From assembly GCA_951217055.1 (NCBI GenBank), contig OX578281.1, positions 62,312,043 to 62,376,042 of the forward strand: a stretch of DNA of 64,000 bases. Direction: 5' to 3'. Of this stretch, positions 10,739 to 21,311 are shown one piece after another; position 1 is the stretch's first letter, and each line of letters begins with the position of its first letter. A model generated the notes under the pieces. It was not told the DNA's origin, searched no databases, and was given only the letters and a program-made list of their open reading frames with translations. Source of the DNA: Gerris lacustris (lineage: Eukaryota; Arthropoda; Insecta; Hemiptera; Gerridae). The position numbers were made by a program, and so were the translations under genes.

Positions 10739-10911
10739 CCTCATAGGATTTTAATTTAATTAAATATGAGGTTAGAAATTGAAATTAGAGTGTTGAAAAG
10801 GGGGAGAAATTACAATTATAATAAATTATGGGGTATGCTAAACCCGCATATAAGTTAAATTAGGTTGGGCCCCCCCCGAAAAAATGTTCTGTGTACGCTA
10901 CTGCAGCGGAG

Positions 10912-12060
10912 CATGAAACGTGTCAAGGATAAGCTTCGCTATGTTATTAATCAAAATAATGGTTAAAGAAATATTAACAAAATAAATAATAAAATAATAA
11001 TAAAAAAACATTTTTGAAAAATAACTAAGTTTTTTTTTATATTAGGTATTTTATTATATATGCTCTTATATGTATTTATATTTTATTTACTTGGAACAAT
11101 AAGGTATAACGGAGGATTCCAAAACATAACATTTACAATAAAGAATACATTGAGCAGGTTACTAATTCATAAAAATAAACAATTAAAGATAATTAAATTA
11201 ATAAATTCTTATTAATTCAAAGATAATACATTTCATGGTCATATATCTGTAAAGCTAAAAAGATTCTACAGGTAAGTTATACAGATATTATATATACAAA
11301 AGAGATTTTTTAGTAAGGTGTAACGGAGGATTCTAATACATATAATTTATGATAAAGAATAAGAATACAGTGAACAGGTTACTAATTCATAAAAATAAAT
11401 AAAGATATTTAAATATATAAATTCTTATTAATTCAAAGATATTACATTTCATGCTTGTATTTCTGTAAAACTAAAAAGCTTCTACTGGTAGTTATACACA
11501 TTATTTTAAGTTCCATAAAAGATTTTGGAATTTTAAATATTTGTTAACATTTTTTTCTAAATTGAACATAATATAATTATATCAAATAATTTTATAATAT
11601 CTATTTACTAAATTATTTATTTTGTATTTAGTTATTTCCTCTTTTATATTCTAACGCTATAGTTTGTTGCTAATTAATTTTATAGAATAAATAAGTATTA
11701 AAGGAATTCTAAATCAGAACTAAAATATAAATGCAAGCTGCAATTTAATTATAAGAGAAAGTTATGATTAATAAATTATAAATGAAAGATAGTAAAATCA
11801 TGTATAATTTATAATTTTAAAAGAAATAAAAATAATATCACCATTTCTTAAGGATTCACATATTATGTACATCTTCTACTATAAATGCATAATTAAAATA
11901 TTTATAATACTAATCTTTATTTCCATATGTAAACAATTTAACATATTTAATTAAAAATCTAATAAGAATATAATATGTAAGTAAAATGTAAAACATAAAA
12001 ACCTTACATTGTTTCTGTTACGCAGTATAATGAAAGCAGTAATTAAAATTATTTTGTAAT
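10912..12060. other. AT-rich DNA with one local duplication
   Basis: Very AT-rich DNA without coding signal. Apart from the tandem duplication at 11101-11510 nothing is recognised. Confidence 0.55.
11101..11510 (+). repeat. two-copy tandem duplication, ~213-bp unit
   Basis: AAGGTATAACGGAGGATTC at 11101 recurs as AAGGTGTAACGGAGGATTC at 11315. Both are followed by GGTTACTAATTCATAAAAAT, then AATTCTTATTAATTCAAAGAT, ACATTTCATG and CTAAAAAG in the same order. The two units differ by scattered substitutions and small indels, so the duplication is old. Confidence 0.8.
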
Positions 12061-12794
12061 TTCATTTTCTGTCTCTAAACAATTACAATCGGAGTAACGA
12101 TCAACACGCAACTTGTATCATTGTACAAATTATTCAGCTGCTACAAGTCCTACGTTCATCACGAACATTTCACACGTTCATTCACTTGTTGAATATGATC
12201 GTGTATCGATCTTCATCTTCATTTTTATTATGCATAAACATAAAAATATTTTATAAAAATGCAGTCAGCGTAAAGCCATAATCTTTATGAATGAAGTTAA
12301 ATGGTAGAGCTTATCTTATATTTTTTTAGTTTTAAATTAATTTTTTAACTTGTAAGTTAATGCAAAATATCATGTTTTTTTAAAAAATATGTTTTTTAAT
12401 TCGTATATAGTTAATAATTATTTAATGATATACAATGAATGAAGACAAATTAGTAGGAAGTTAAACGAGTTTAAGATGGTAGAACAGTGATTATATTGTT
12501 TCGGTCTGATAAACTTAAAGAAGAACCTAAAAAAAATATATAAGTTTATATTCAGGAATATTCTAGAAAGCACATCATGTTATAGAACTAAATAGTAACT
12601 CGAAAAAAAAGTGCAAGCAAGTTTCTAATAATAACTTCCTCGCCGCCTGCAACACCGGATATAAGGGAAAGGAAGAGAGAACAATCTTGAAACCTCAACA
12701 ATGTTTATACCAACAGGAACGAATTGAAGCGAATAAAATACAGAGAAACGGAAAAAATCGCTTAATGTCTCTACAACACAATGATCATATAGAC
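12061..12794. other. mixed-composition stretch, no gene called
   Basis: GC-richer patches at 12090-12190 and 12620-12800 stand out from the AT-rich background. Open frames on both strands (12625-12807 minus, 12687-12869 plus) overlap each other without a recognisable motif. They could be untranslated exon or ordinary unique DNA; no call is possible. Confidence 0.4.
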
Positions 12795-12860
12795 CAGGGT
12801 TGGGCAAATGCGGCTATTTGTAGAGCAAAGTGCGGTTCCCGTATGTATATCCTTTTTAGT
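12795..12860 (+). mobile_element. possible hAT terminal fragment
   Basis: CAGGGTTGGGCAAATGCGGC followed by AAAGTGCGG resembles the terminal region of Charlie/Buster-like hAT elements. No matching right end or 8-bp TSD was found, so this may be a solo end or a coincidence. Confidence 0.3.
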
Positions 12861-12948
12861 TTTTTTTGAAAATTTGAAAAGTTCGAAATTTACATTTGCA
12901 TATTACCTAAACCAATTTATTTGTGATATTATTGAAGATAGGTTTATA

Positions 12949-13094
12949 ATATGGAGTTCGTTGTTATTTGGAATGAAAGTCCTTTTTTCTTTTATTATAT
13001 TTTATTTAACAAGCTTTCAAATACGAAAGCTTGTTAAATAAAATATAATAAAAGAAAAATGGACTTTCATTCCAAATAACAACGAACTCCATAT
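12949..13094. repeat. near-perfect hairpin, 70-bp arms
   Basis: The left arm 12949-13018 and right arm 13025-13094 are inverse complements with essentially one mismatch, separated by the 6-base loop AAATAC. Arm ends read ATATGGAGTTCG and CGAACTCCATAT. Transcribed from either strand it would form a long double-stranded stem. A fold-back MITE or a recent inverted duplication are both possible. Part of an open frame (12808-13041) crosses it but is not meaningful. Confidence 0.9.
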
Positions 13095-13317
13095 AAGAAA
13101 CCTCAAGTCCACAAAAGAAAAACTTCAAATTGATTTTTAATTTCTAAAATAATACTTGTTGAAAAATTTGCTAAGAAATTTGGAGTTTTAGAGCTTAAAG
13201 AGGATCGCAGGCATTGTAAATGCAGCACAAATCTTCAACAGTTGAATTTTCAGTAACTCGTGACAGAATCAAAATATACAGACTTAAAGAAAACTGCTTG
13301 CATAGTCAAATTTCATT
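13095..13317. other. unique AT-rich stretch
   Basis: No repeat family or coding motif recognised between the hairpin and the Rep-D copy. Confidence 0.5.
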
Positions 13318-13690
13318 TTTTAGGGTTTCGTTGGTAAAACCTAAAAAAGAAACCCTTATAGTTTCGTTCATGTGTCTGTCTGTCTGTCTGTCACTCTGAA
13401 CGGTTCCAATAACTTTTGAATAAAAAGAGATAAAAACATGAAACTTTTCAGTATTAAAAATTGATTTCACGCGCACACAGGAAAATTATAGCGAACTCAA
13501 AACTATCAGCTATTCAAATCCAAAATGGCGGATAACTTACGTCACATGAAATTTTTTTTTTTTTTTTAAATTTTGAGTGGGGTATCAAATGAAAGGTATT
13601 GAAGAGTAGATTACAAATATATACAACACTTGTGGGAAGTGTTTGAATTTCCGCGCCATTTTGTCAAAAAACATCTAAATTTTCGTGTGC
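13318..13690 (+). repeat. Rep-D copy 2
   Basis: Landmarks in order are AGGGTTTCGTTGG, AACCCTTATAGTTTCG, GTCTGTCTGTCTGTC, ATAACTTTTGAATAAAAAG, GCGCACACAGGAAAA, CCAAAATGGCGGATAA, GTGGGGTATCAAATG, TACAACACTTGTGGGAAG and CATTTTGTCAAAAAAC. A run of about 14 C follows at 13690. It is the most complete copy in the window. Confidence 0.75.
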
Positions 13691-13789
13691 CCCCCCCCCC
13701 CCTAAAACCATATTTCTGCTGTTACTAAACATATAAAAAAAATATGCAAAATGTGCGGTCTGATAGGTCAAAGAAAAAATAAGATTAAC

Positions 13790-14005
13790 AATTTGATCTG
13801 ATTAACTGGGAATCCAAAATGGTGGCTAATTCCTGTCACGGGGAAAAAAAAATATTTTTTTTAAATTTTGAGTGGGGTATCTAATGAAAGGTATTGAAGA
13901 GTATTACTGAAGAGTAGTTGAAGAGATTACAAAAATATATAACACTTGTGGATAGTGTTTAATTTTTCATGACATTTTGTCAAAAAACATAAACATTTTT
14001 ATTGC
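13790..14005 (+). repeat. Rep-D copy 3, second half only
   Basis: Repeats the right half of copy 2: CCAAAATGGTGGCTAA, GAGTGGGGTATCTAATG, ATATAACACTTGTGGATAG and ACATTTTGTCAAAAAAC. It carries a small internal duplication of GAAGAGTA. It lies 100 bp after copy 2 in the same orientation, so a partial tandem duplication is likely. Confidence 0.7.
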
Positions 14006-15344
14006 ACATTTACTTATCGTTTCTAAAGGTTTCTTTTATCCCTTTGAAATATTTAGGTTTCAAACTTAGTATGTACATAATATATATTCGATTAAGTATT
14101 ATCCAACATTATCATTGAACTACTATTACTATCCATTTTTTTTACAACTATTCATTTTTTTATCCAAAAAATACTTACTTCTTAAGAAACTGAAACTGTA
14201 ACATATATGATTACGTAAATATCTTTTAATAAACTTTTTTGAAGTCAGAGGACCAGAACACAATTATATTTTCAAAACAAGAAAAAAAAATCTATCGATT
14301 CGAGGAATACTAAAATTCATTCATAAATCTTATGTTCAGCCCTTTTATGTAAACATGGTGCCAAATGTAATACATACACATGGAGAAGAAAATATACTCT
14401 AAACAAACAAAAGGAAATTATTTTAGTAATAATTCAACCAATTTTAAATCAGAGAATACAATACAAGAGTATATAGTACATAGTTAATAATTGTCTGGAA
14501 ATGTTTTACAAGGCAAGATTGTATTTCATAAATTTACTAGAGGATAAAAAAGAAGAAAAGAGAAATAAAAAAACTTAAATATTACGAACCAAACATCAAA
14601 CAGTCTTACAGAAAGTTCAAAATAAGAACTGAAAAATATTTGGATACTAATCCATAAACAACTTTGGTTTGAAAGCTTTTTAGTACAAAAAGAAGGAATG
14701 AAGAAAAAAAAAAAAAAAAGATGGTGTAAACTTCGATTTAGTGGAACTCAAAGCTGGAGTTCAAAATATCTCAAACACTCAGACTAATTTGAAGGCTTTT
14801 TAATGGTATTTTCTAGAGTAAACCTGGACTGCCTTCAAATAGACACAGAAAAAAACTAAAAAAAAAAAAAAACAACAACTAATAAGAAACTAAACGATTT
14901 CTTTTTAACACCTTAAGAGGTAAAAGTCTTAAACAATTAAACAGATACCCAGAAAACCTATTAACTATTAATATAATCAAATATAAATATATCTCTTTTT
15001 ATAAAGAAGAAATAAAAAAGATTATTTTTAAAATAGCCACAATAAAACAGAAGAGTCAAAATTTTAATTGTAAATATTAATTTGGGTCTACTAAATATTA
15101 TTCGTAACCGTAACTAATTTGGAAGAAAAAAGTACTTTTAGTTCTGTATAGCACTGACAAAATTCTATAAACAACTGCTAATCAAAGAAAAGCAAATCCC
15201 TTCCTGGAAGTGTTCCAGGAAAAATCCACCACCAGTAGAAGACAATTTATAAAATTTGAAAGTAAGTTTGTAACAGTATGAAGAGATAATTTCTTTAAAT
15301 AATTTAATTAAATGAGTTTAAGTGAATTTAAGAAGTCTAAATAG
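14006..15344. other. AT-rich stretch, nothing recognised
   Basis: AT-rich DNA with A homopolymers at about 14706 and 14862. No dispersed family, tandem array or coding motif is seen over 1.3 kb. Confidence 0.6.
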
Positions 15345-15472
15345 GTAATATACAGAGAATACACAGATAATATACAGATAATATACAGAGAATATACAGA
15401 GAATATAAAGATAAAATACAGAGAATATACAGAGTATATACTGATAATATACAGAGTATATACAGAGAATAT
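15345..15472 (+). repeat. 12-13-bp minisatellite
   Basis: About ten units of ATATACAGAGAAT and variants (ATATACAGATA, ATATACAGAGT) stand head to tail. The variants look like slippage products. Confidence 0.85.
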
Positions 15473-15613
15473 GGCCAAAGTATAAAAATTAACTTGTTTA
15501 ATTGTTTAAAACCGCTTAGACTAAATTGTGTTAACTATTTTAAAAAAGGCCAAATTTAAAGTTTACTTAATTGTCAAAAATAATTGATAAATCATAAAAT
15601 GACGCCTCGTATA

Positions 15614-16117
15614 CAGTGGCGTATCCAGGGGGGGGGGCACAGGGGGCACGTGCCCCCCCCAGACGGGCCCAGACCCAATAGAGTGAAAAAAATACGCCGT
15701 ATTTTTTTTTTTTTAATACATATTTTTACATTCACCTCATATTCAATTTCACCTCAGAAATGGATAAAAGCGCTGTTTTGAAAGGTCATATTTTCAAAAT
15801 TTTGCGGAGAGGGCCCGGACCCCCCGCCATAGATCCCCCCCCCCCCCCAATAATTAACTGCAGACGACGCCCATGACTTACAGTAAGATATTGTACTGCA
15901 GTAAGCATCAGCATAAAATTTTCTAACGAATACGTTCTAAAACAGTTATTGTTACTTGGAAGAAGTGATATTTTTTTTTTTTGGGGGGGGGGGGGTTTAG
16001 CTGCTTTGTTGAATAAGTAGTTCCCTTTTCTTGTTACCACTACCAATCCCCCCCCCCCCCGATCTAAACTGACTTAGAATGTGCCCCCTCCAGACCTAGC
16101 CGCTGGATACGCCACTG
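15614..16117. mobile_element. hAT MITE with perfect 8-bp TSD
   Basis: The left end CAGTGGCGTATCCAGG is matched by the inverted right end GGATACGCCACTG. CTCGTATA flanks it on both sides (15606-15613 and 16118-16125). G and C homopolymer blocks sit just inside the ends, as in the larger hAT at 8350, and both share the outer CAGTGGCGTA, so they belong to related lineages. At 504 bp it has no transposase. The minus open frame at 15786-16046 is low complexity. Confidence 0.92.
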
Positions 16118-16198
16118 CTCGTATATCTTTAGAACTACTAGTCCTAAAAATACCATACATGATAGATTTTAAAGCAATGCAAATAACTCAAGTTTGAA

Positions 16199-16712
16199 AA
16201 TAATTTGCCACTTTGTGTGGCACAAAACTTCCTCGCTTCTATTTCGCATAATTTAATGTTTTTATGCTTTTACAACCTATTATTGTCAAATTTATTTAAT
16301 TTCCCCCCCGTTTTTTGTATCTATAAAAATTGTTTTAATTTTTTATCTGTATTAAAGTATCAATTTACTAGAATTTAAAGAGCGCAGACGGTTAAAATTA
16401 ATCTGGAGCTATCTGCGTGCTACTTTCGACAAACCATCAAAATTTCATTCAAATCAGATGAGTACTTTTGAAGCTATAGGTGTAAATAAATGTATGTTTG
16501 TGCGCATGTGAAAGTGAAACAAATGAGCGAGGAAGTTTGAAACTTATATGGGACCAACAATTAGGTAATTATGACCTACCATCCAAACTTCATAAAAATT
16601 CAGACGAGAAGTTTTTAAGATATGTTGGTTTGCAAATATTAAGCGATAGACAGACACGTAGGTAATCAAAAATGTTACCGGATTTTTGAAAATGGAGACA
16701 TAATAGTTATTT
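16199..16712 (-). repeat. Rep-A copy 4
   Basis: Reverse orientation, from GCCACTTTGTGTGGCAC to GGAGACATAATAG. The family 5' hairpin (GCTTCCGAG) is missing at the right side, so the copy is end-truncated. Confidence 0.8.
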
Positions 16713-16744
16713 ATGCACCTAGGGAGTAAAGTAAGCCATTATTC

Positions 16745-16915
16745 CCTGAGCGAAAAATTTGGTTCTTGAGGCGAAGCCGAAGGAACCATGGTCCCTAAAT
16801 CCCGAGGCGAAGCCGAGGGAATTAGAATGTTTAATTCCCGAGGCGCAGCCGGGGGAATAACTCTAATTAGCTCCCGAGGCGCAGCCGAGGGAGAAAATTA
16901 TAGCGCGGGGAATAA
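16745..16915 (+). repeat. cluster of four GC-rich imperfect palindromes
   Basis: TCCCGAGGCGCAGCCGAGGG-type words occur four times (near 16766, 16799, 16838 and 16872) at intervals of 33-39 bp in otherwise AT-rich DNA. Each folds with outer CCC/GGG and inner GGC/GCC pairs. Read in frame on the + strand they give SRGEAEG and SRGAAGG, inside a short open frame of no known family. The origin is not recognised. Confidence 0.7.
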
Positions 16916-16919
16916 TGGC

Positions 16920-18261
16920 ACTTTACTCACGAGGTACATACAATATTTTATCTCCAGTAGAAAAATGATTCACATTTTCGTCCATTGCACAGTTTTTATT
17001 TAATATTTTAATAAATAACAATAATTATTAGCACTTTTAATAGCAGATATAAGAGATTCAATATTAAAAACAAATAAGAATTGGAATTAAACTCAAATAG
17101 AAGGTTATTTAGATGCAGGTTATAATGTTGTAAACAAATATAAACATGGTCAAAAAAGCGCAGTGCCGCCAACCTGATTTCGACAACTTCATTACATTAG
17201 CCATACATTTTCTACTATTTATAAAATAATTAAGTTGCAATCTTTACTTTTTTGCCCTACTTTACTTTTTCGCCCTACTTTTACTTTTTCTCCCTACTTT
17301 TTGAGTTAGGGATGAAAAGACCTGTTTTAGACCCTCTAAACTAATTCAAAATCATAACTTTTTTTCCCTACTGGAGATAAAATATTTTAAGTGTACAGTA
17401 GTATCATATTTGATCATAGAATTTATCCAAGTTTCGTGTCTTCATATTAAAAACTTTTTTTTTACATATATTCATATGATCTGTTGTAGAAAATAATTAC
17501 TAAAAATATTTGACACACTATCTTAAGATTAAACGACTATTAATTCTTTCCCACAAGAAAAATATAAGCTGTAATATTAAAATTACATATTCCAAAGTAC
17601 AAACTAAAGTATATTAGTTTAGAACAAATTGTATGCGTTTTTTAAAAGCCTTATAAAATTAATTCAGATGATAGATAAGAATGTATAATTAAAAATGCAT
17701 AAATAACATTCATTAGAAATAGTTAAATTTACATTTAAAATAAATTTCTTCCCACATGTTTAATTATTGATAATTAACAAGGAATAGTTTTAATGAGAGA
17801 ACATTCACCTTTTGGAATTAAATGTACGAGATAAATAAAAACTCAACTGTTATCTATTTACATTAGAAACAGAATAAAAGATAAGAAATATATCGGAATG
17901 AATTAAAGATAATATGACAAAATAATTGATAATAGTGAACAGGACAATTATTTGTTATCTGATAAATATAAACCGAGAATAGACTTGATTTATAGCTAAT
18001 AATAAACTAAAATATCAATAAAAAAAGTGACTTGAATAATACAAGAATAGAAGTGCATTTAAATGTTGTCAACAACTGTTAAAAAAGATAGCAATTGAAA
18101 TTATTAAATAATAAAAAAATTTTCTAGAAAATTAGAATAGAAATGTTTCTATTGCTTTTAATGTTAAACAGTATTATTTATAACTTAGTCAACCACTAAA
18201 TAAATTATGAAAAGTAAACTCAATGGATATTAAAATATAATGACCATTTTATATGTTAACA
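16920..18261. other. AT-rich stretch with a short triplicated word
   Basis: Mostly featureless AT-rich DNA. At 17246-17308 a TTTACTTTTTCGCCCTAC-like word occurs three times. No gene or dispersed family is seen. Confidence 0.55.
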
Positions 18262-18440
18262 CCTCTTACCCTACTGTATCCAATCCCTTGTCAAAAATTT
18301 TCAGGAAAATAAAGTATGCTCCCTTCTTAGTTTTTAATTCATCCTTCATAACGACCTAAAATTAACCTTTGTTTCAGACATTCTAACCGAGACACTCCCA
18401 GATATCAATCTTTTTATGATTCCGTATCCCAACATTCTAC
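18262..18440 (+). pseudogene. LINE ORF2 C-terminal fragment, part 1
   Basis: Read with frameshifts, this segment matches the intact ORF2 in order: YCIQSL against YRIQSL, then YAPFLVFN against NAPYYVSN, then ILHNDLKLTFVSD against ILHTDLNIPFVRD, then FYDSVSQHSN against FHHSVSLHTN. The last block runs into the fold-back insertion, whose TA duplication splits the Ser-Asn codons. At least two frameshifts are present, so it is dead. Confidence 0.8.
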
Positions 18441-19486
18441 AGGGTGGTTCAAAAGTCTCCCCCCCCCCCCCCCTCATAACTTTTGAACGGTTTGAGATAA
18501 ATTAATGAAACTTGGGGGATCTCTACCATGCAAAGGGAAGTTTGTTTTCATGCAATCACCCACTAGGGGCAACCACCCACTTTGCCCCCAGGGCACCCAA
18601 CTTCAAAATTTCAAATTGGAGTGCATATTTTTGATAGCATATTTGGATTCTACAGTGAAAAATAATAAACTTTTACTTGTAACTATTTTTTCTATTCCCA
18701 ATATTTTGCCCCCTATAGGTGGGAAAAGATAGCAAAATTACCCTACCGATAATAGGTTGTAAAATCTAAACGGTTAGAGATAAATTAATGAAACTTAGGG
18801 GATCCGTACCATGTAAAGGGAAGTTTGTTTTCATGCAACCTCACTGTAGGGGCAACCTCCAATTTTGCCCCCAGACCACCTAACTTCAAAATGTTGTCCT
18901 AGAATGTATATTTTTGATAGCAGATTTAGATTCTACGGCAAAAAATAAAAATATTTTACTTCTAACTTTTTTTTCTACCTCTAATATTTTGCCCCCTATA
19001 GGGGGGCAAAGGTATAAAAATCTTAGATTTCAGCGCCTGGGGGCAAAATGGAGGTTGCCCCTAGTACGCGAGTGGATGATTAAACACTTCCCTTCACATG
19101 GTACAGATCCCCCAAGTTCCATGACTTAATTTCTACCGTTTAGATTTTATAACGATCTAAGTGTTATTTGTTTACTATTTCGGAGGGGTTATTTTGCTAT
19201 CTTTGCCCCCCTGTAGGGGGCAAAATATTGGAGATAGAAAAAATAGTTACAAGTAAAACTTTATTATTTTTCATCGTAGAATCCAAATATGCTATCAAAA
19301 ATATACGTTCCAATTTGAAATTTTGAAGTTGGGTGGCCTGGGGGCAAAGGGGTTGGTTGCCCCTAGTGGGTGATTGCATGAAAACAAACTTCCCTTTGCA
19401 TGGTAGAGATCCCCCAAGTTTCATTAATTTATCTCAAACCGTTAAAAAGTTAAGAGGGGGGGGGGGGAGACTTTTGGACCACCCTG
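18441..19486. mobile_element. fold-back TA-inserting element (Tc1/mariner-like ends)
   Basis: Inverted ends CAGGGTGGTTCAAAAGTC and its complement (one mismatch) are flanked by TA at 18439-18440 and 19487-19488. The inverted homology continues for nearly 300 bp. Within each half a ~300-bp unit (landmarks AAATTAATGAAACTTGGGGG, ACCATG..AAAGGGAAG, TTGCCCCC) is present twice, giving four units arranged as two forward and two reversed. C and G homopolymers sit just inside the TIRs. There is no transposase frame. Because it sits in a LINE reading frame, the empty site is known and the TA duplication is confirmed. Confidence 0.9.
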
Positions 19487-19488
19487 TA

Positions 19489-19590
19489 TAATCCTTTAGT
19501 CCAAACCCTTCTTCAAATGAAATTCCTGGAAATTTTCCACAACGATTGAAAAGGCAGTGGCCGCGCGACTTATTAAACATTTAAAAAGGA
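19489..19590 (+). pseudogene. LINE ORF2 C-terminal fragment, part 2
   Basis: Continues the reading from before the fold-back element: NPLVQT against NPFIQN, then after a one-base shift SSNEIPGNFPQR against SSQTIPDNPPRR, then KRQWPRDLL, identical to the other LINE copy. The native stop is lost at the Rep-C junction. Confidence 0.85.
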
Positions 19591-20095
19591 AAAATTCGTG
19601 TGGTGTCGCGGGACACCCGGTACAAACGAAGTTCCTTACGCTTTTCATTAAATATAAACTATAAAACAACAACTTATACATAGCGGAGTTAGAAAAGAGA
19701 CAAAATTAAAAGTAACTAACTATTTGCACTTAAAAAAGCAAAATTAAAAGAAAAGCATTTCTTTTATCTTTGAAGCGAGCGTCTTGCAATAAATATGTTT
19801 TTAATATTGGGAAAATAGTAAATCATGATGCGTTTATAATTAACGAGGATGGTTGTAGTATAGATAGAGAGGGAACAGGACTATTCCCAAATCCTCGCTT
19901 CCTCGCCAGACTCCATTTAAAATATTAAAATATTTCACTTCGCCAAACAAAAACCTCTGCTTGTATCAGTTTAAAATTTTAAATGCCTGTTTCCTTTAAA
20001 CGATGTGTATGAAGTTTGATTAAAATCGTTACGTTAGAACGTAAGATATCGGTAAAAACGTGCCATAAGGAACTTCGTTCCAAAAAACATAGCAT
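19590..20095 (+). repeat. Rep-C copy 3, inserted at the LINE stop codon
   Basis: Carries the Rep-C landmarks TTGAAGCGAGCG, GAGGATGGTTGTAGTA and the long GTTACGTTAGAACG block. Both margins show GAAGTTCCTTA in inverted orientation (19629 and 20067), suggesting terminal inverted repeats. Comparison with the LINE at 6.3 kb places the insertion right after the Leu-Leu codons. Exact ends are uncertain by about 10 bp. Confidence 0.65.
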
Positions 20096-20250
20096 AATAG
20101 ACATTAGATAAACTTATGTCATTAATGGTGAGTTCTGTCACTGGACACAATCTCTCATTAAGATTACCATGACATGTATAACAATTATCCTTATCACTTA
20201 CAACAATGTAACTTTATAGTTGTAATATACAAATAAAAAGAAAGAAATAA

Positions 20251-21311
20251 AATATGACAACTTAAATTTTGCTTAAATTTAAATTTGCTAGTTTGTCCTT
20301 CACGTTTTGTTGTATCGTATTTTTATATATTTCGCCATTTCTTAGAGAAAGAGTCACAAATAATTTAGGTAACAATTTATTTAATTTTTATTTAACTTAA
20401 AATAAATATTGGGCTGTGACTACGAATGAATAAAACTAATATCAAACAAATAATCATGTGTATTCATTCATAAATAATTTGAATTATTATTTATTTTATT
20501 GACAATATTGGGTTGTGAACTGTGAATGAATGAAAGTAGTATTACGAATAACCACATGCATCTATTCATAATTCGTAACACTAACACTATGTTATTTGAA
20601 CAAAAAATCTTATGTTGTAAGAGTTTATAATATTTTAAAGTCTTCCATTCCAGTCGGTTTATAAAATAATACCGTGTCATTAAGTTTATTATAGGTTTGC
20701 TTAAGCACAGGTTTGGTATTGTTCATAGTTACAATAAAAATGTTACAAGAATTTAATTAGCATTAAATTTCATAGCCTCCCTTCAAGACTCCATTAAGAC
20801 TGGTTATTTTATATAGCAATGCAGTGCCATTAGCTTTTTCAAGGTTTTCTAAGTATAGGTTAGTATCGTTTAGGTAGGTATCGTTTAGGTAGATACCTTT
20901 TAGGTTGGGATCTATTAAAAAGTTAAATAGTATGTAATTAGCATCAAAATTTGGAATACTTTTAATCTCCATCAAGTTTCTAGTCATGTATGAAGCGATA
21001 CAGTAACATTAGGTTTTTTTTTTTAATTTATCTTTGGTTTGGTACTTTTTTCTTACATGGTCTAGATCGGTAAATTAATATTATTAGATTACCATTTAGG
21101 ATTCTACTAACCATTTAACGAGGATTTAATTAGTAATAGGTTTTAATGGTTGCGAAATGTATCAGTTCGAATATGATGCGTTTATCTACAATTTATGTAG
21201 GGTTTTTATTTTCACTAACTCAGCTTCATTATTAGATATTAGCTCAGTTTAGAAATTTGTAGGATTGAAAATAAACACTTTCGGAGTTTTATGTTCTATG
21301 TTCCATAATTA
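20251..21311. other. AT-rich stretch with one ~100-bp duplication
   Basis: At 20399-20573 a unit of about 100 bp is duplicated (AATATTGGGCTGTGA...CATTCATAA and AATATTGGGTTGTGA...TATTCATAA). A short ATCGTTTAGGTAG word is repeated at 20877-20900. The minus open frame at 20763-20987 reads through that repeat and matches no family I know. Confidence 0.5.

Larger units (their letters stand above)
8350..10903. mobile_element. non-autonomous hAT element with perfect 8-bp TSD
   Basis: The left end CAGTGGCGTACACAG is matched by the inverted right end CTGTGTACGCTACTG (one mismatch). The 8-bp sequence CAGCGGAG flanks the element on both sides (8342-8349 and 10904-10911). A TIR beginning CAGTGGCG with an 8-bp TSD is diagnostic of the hAT superfamily. 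Both ends carry a C/G homopolymer block next to the TIR. No transposase frame exists in the 2554 bp. The interior holds a 61-bp satellite, about 700 bp of unique DNA and an inverted pair of Rep-A copies. Confidence 0.9.
18262..20250 (+). mobile_element. decayed Jockey LINE copy with two nested insertions
   Basis: The three parts of this copy align with the LINE at 6132-7985. ORF2 C-terminal sequence lies at 18262-18440 and 19487-19590. A 3' untranslated segment lies at about 20095-20250, sharing TCTGTCACTGGACA and ending in an A-rich AATAAAAAG tract. Between them sit a TA-inserting fold-back element and a Rep-C copy. The LINE therefore predates both insertions. It belongs to the same family as the minus-strand copy but is much more diverged. 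Confidence 0.8.

Noticed and set aside
20763..20987. Pentapeptide-like protein (LNDTYLNDTNLYLE)
   Set aside because: Created by a short ATCGTTTAGGTAG repeat; no longer array and no family match by eye.
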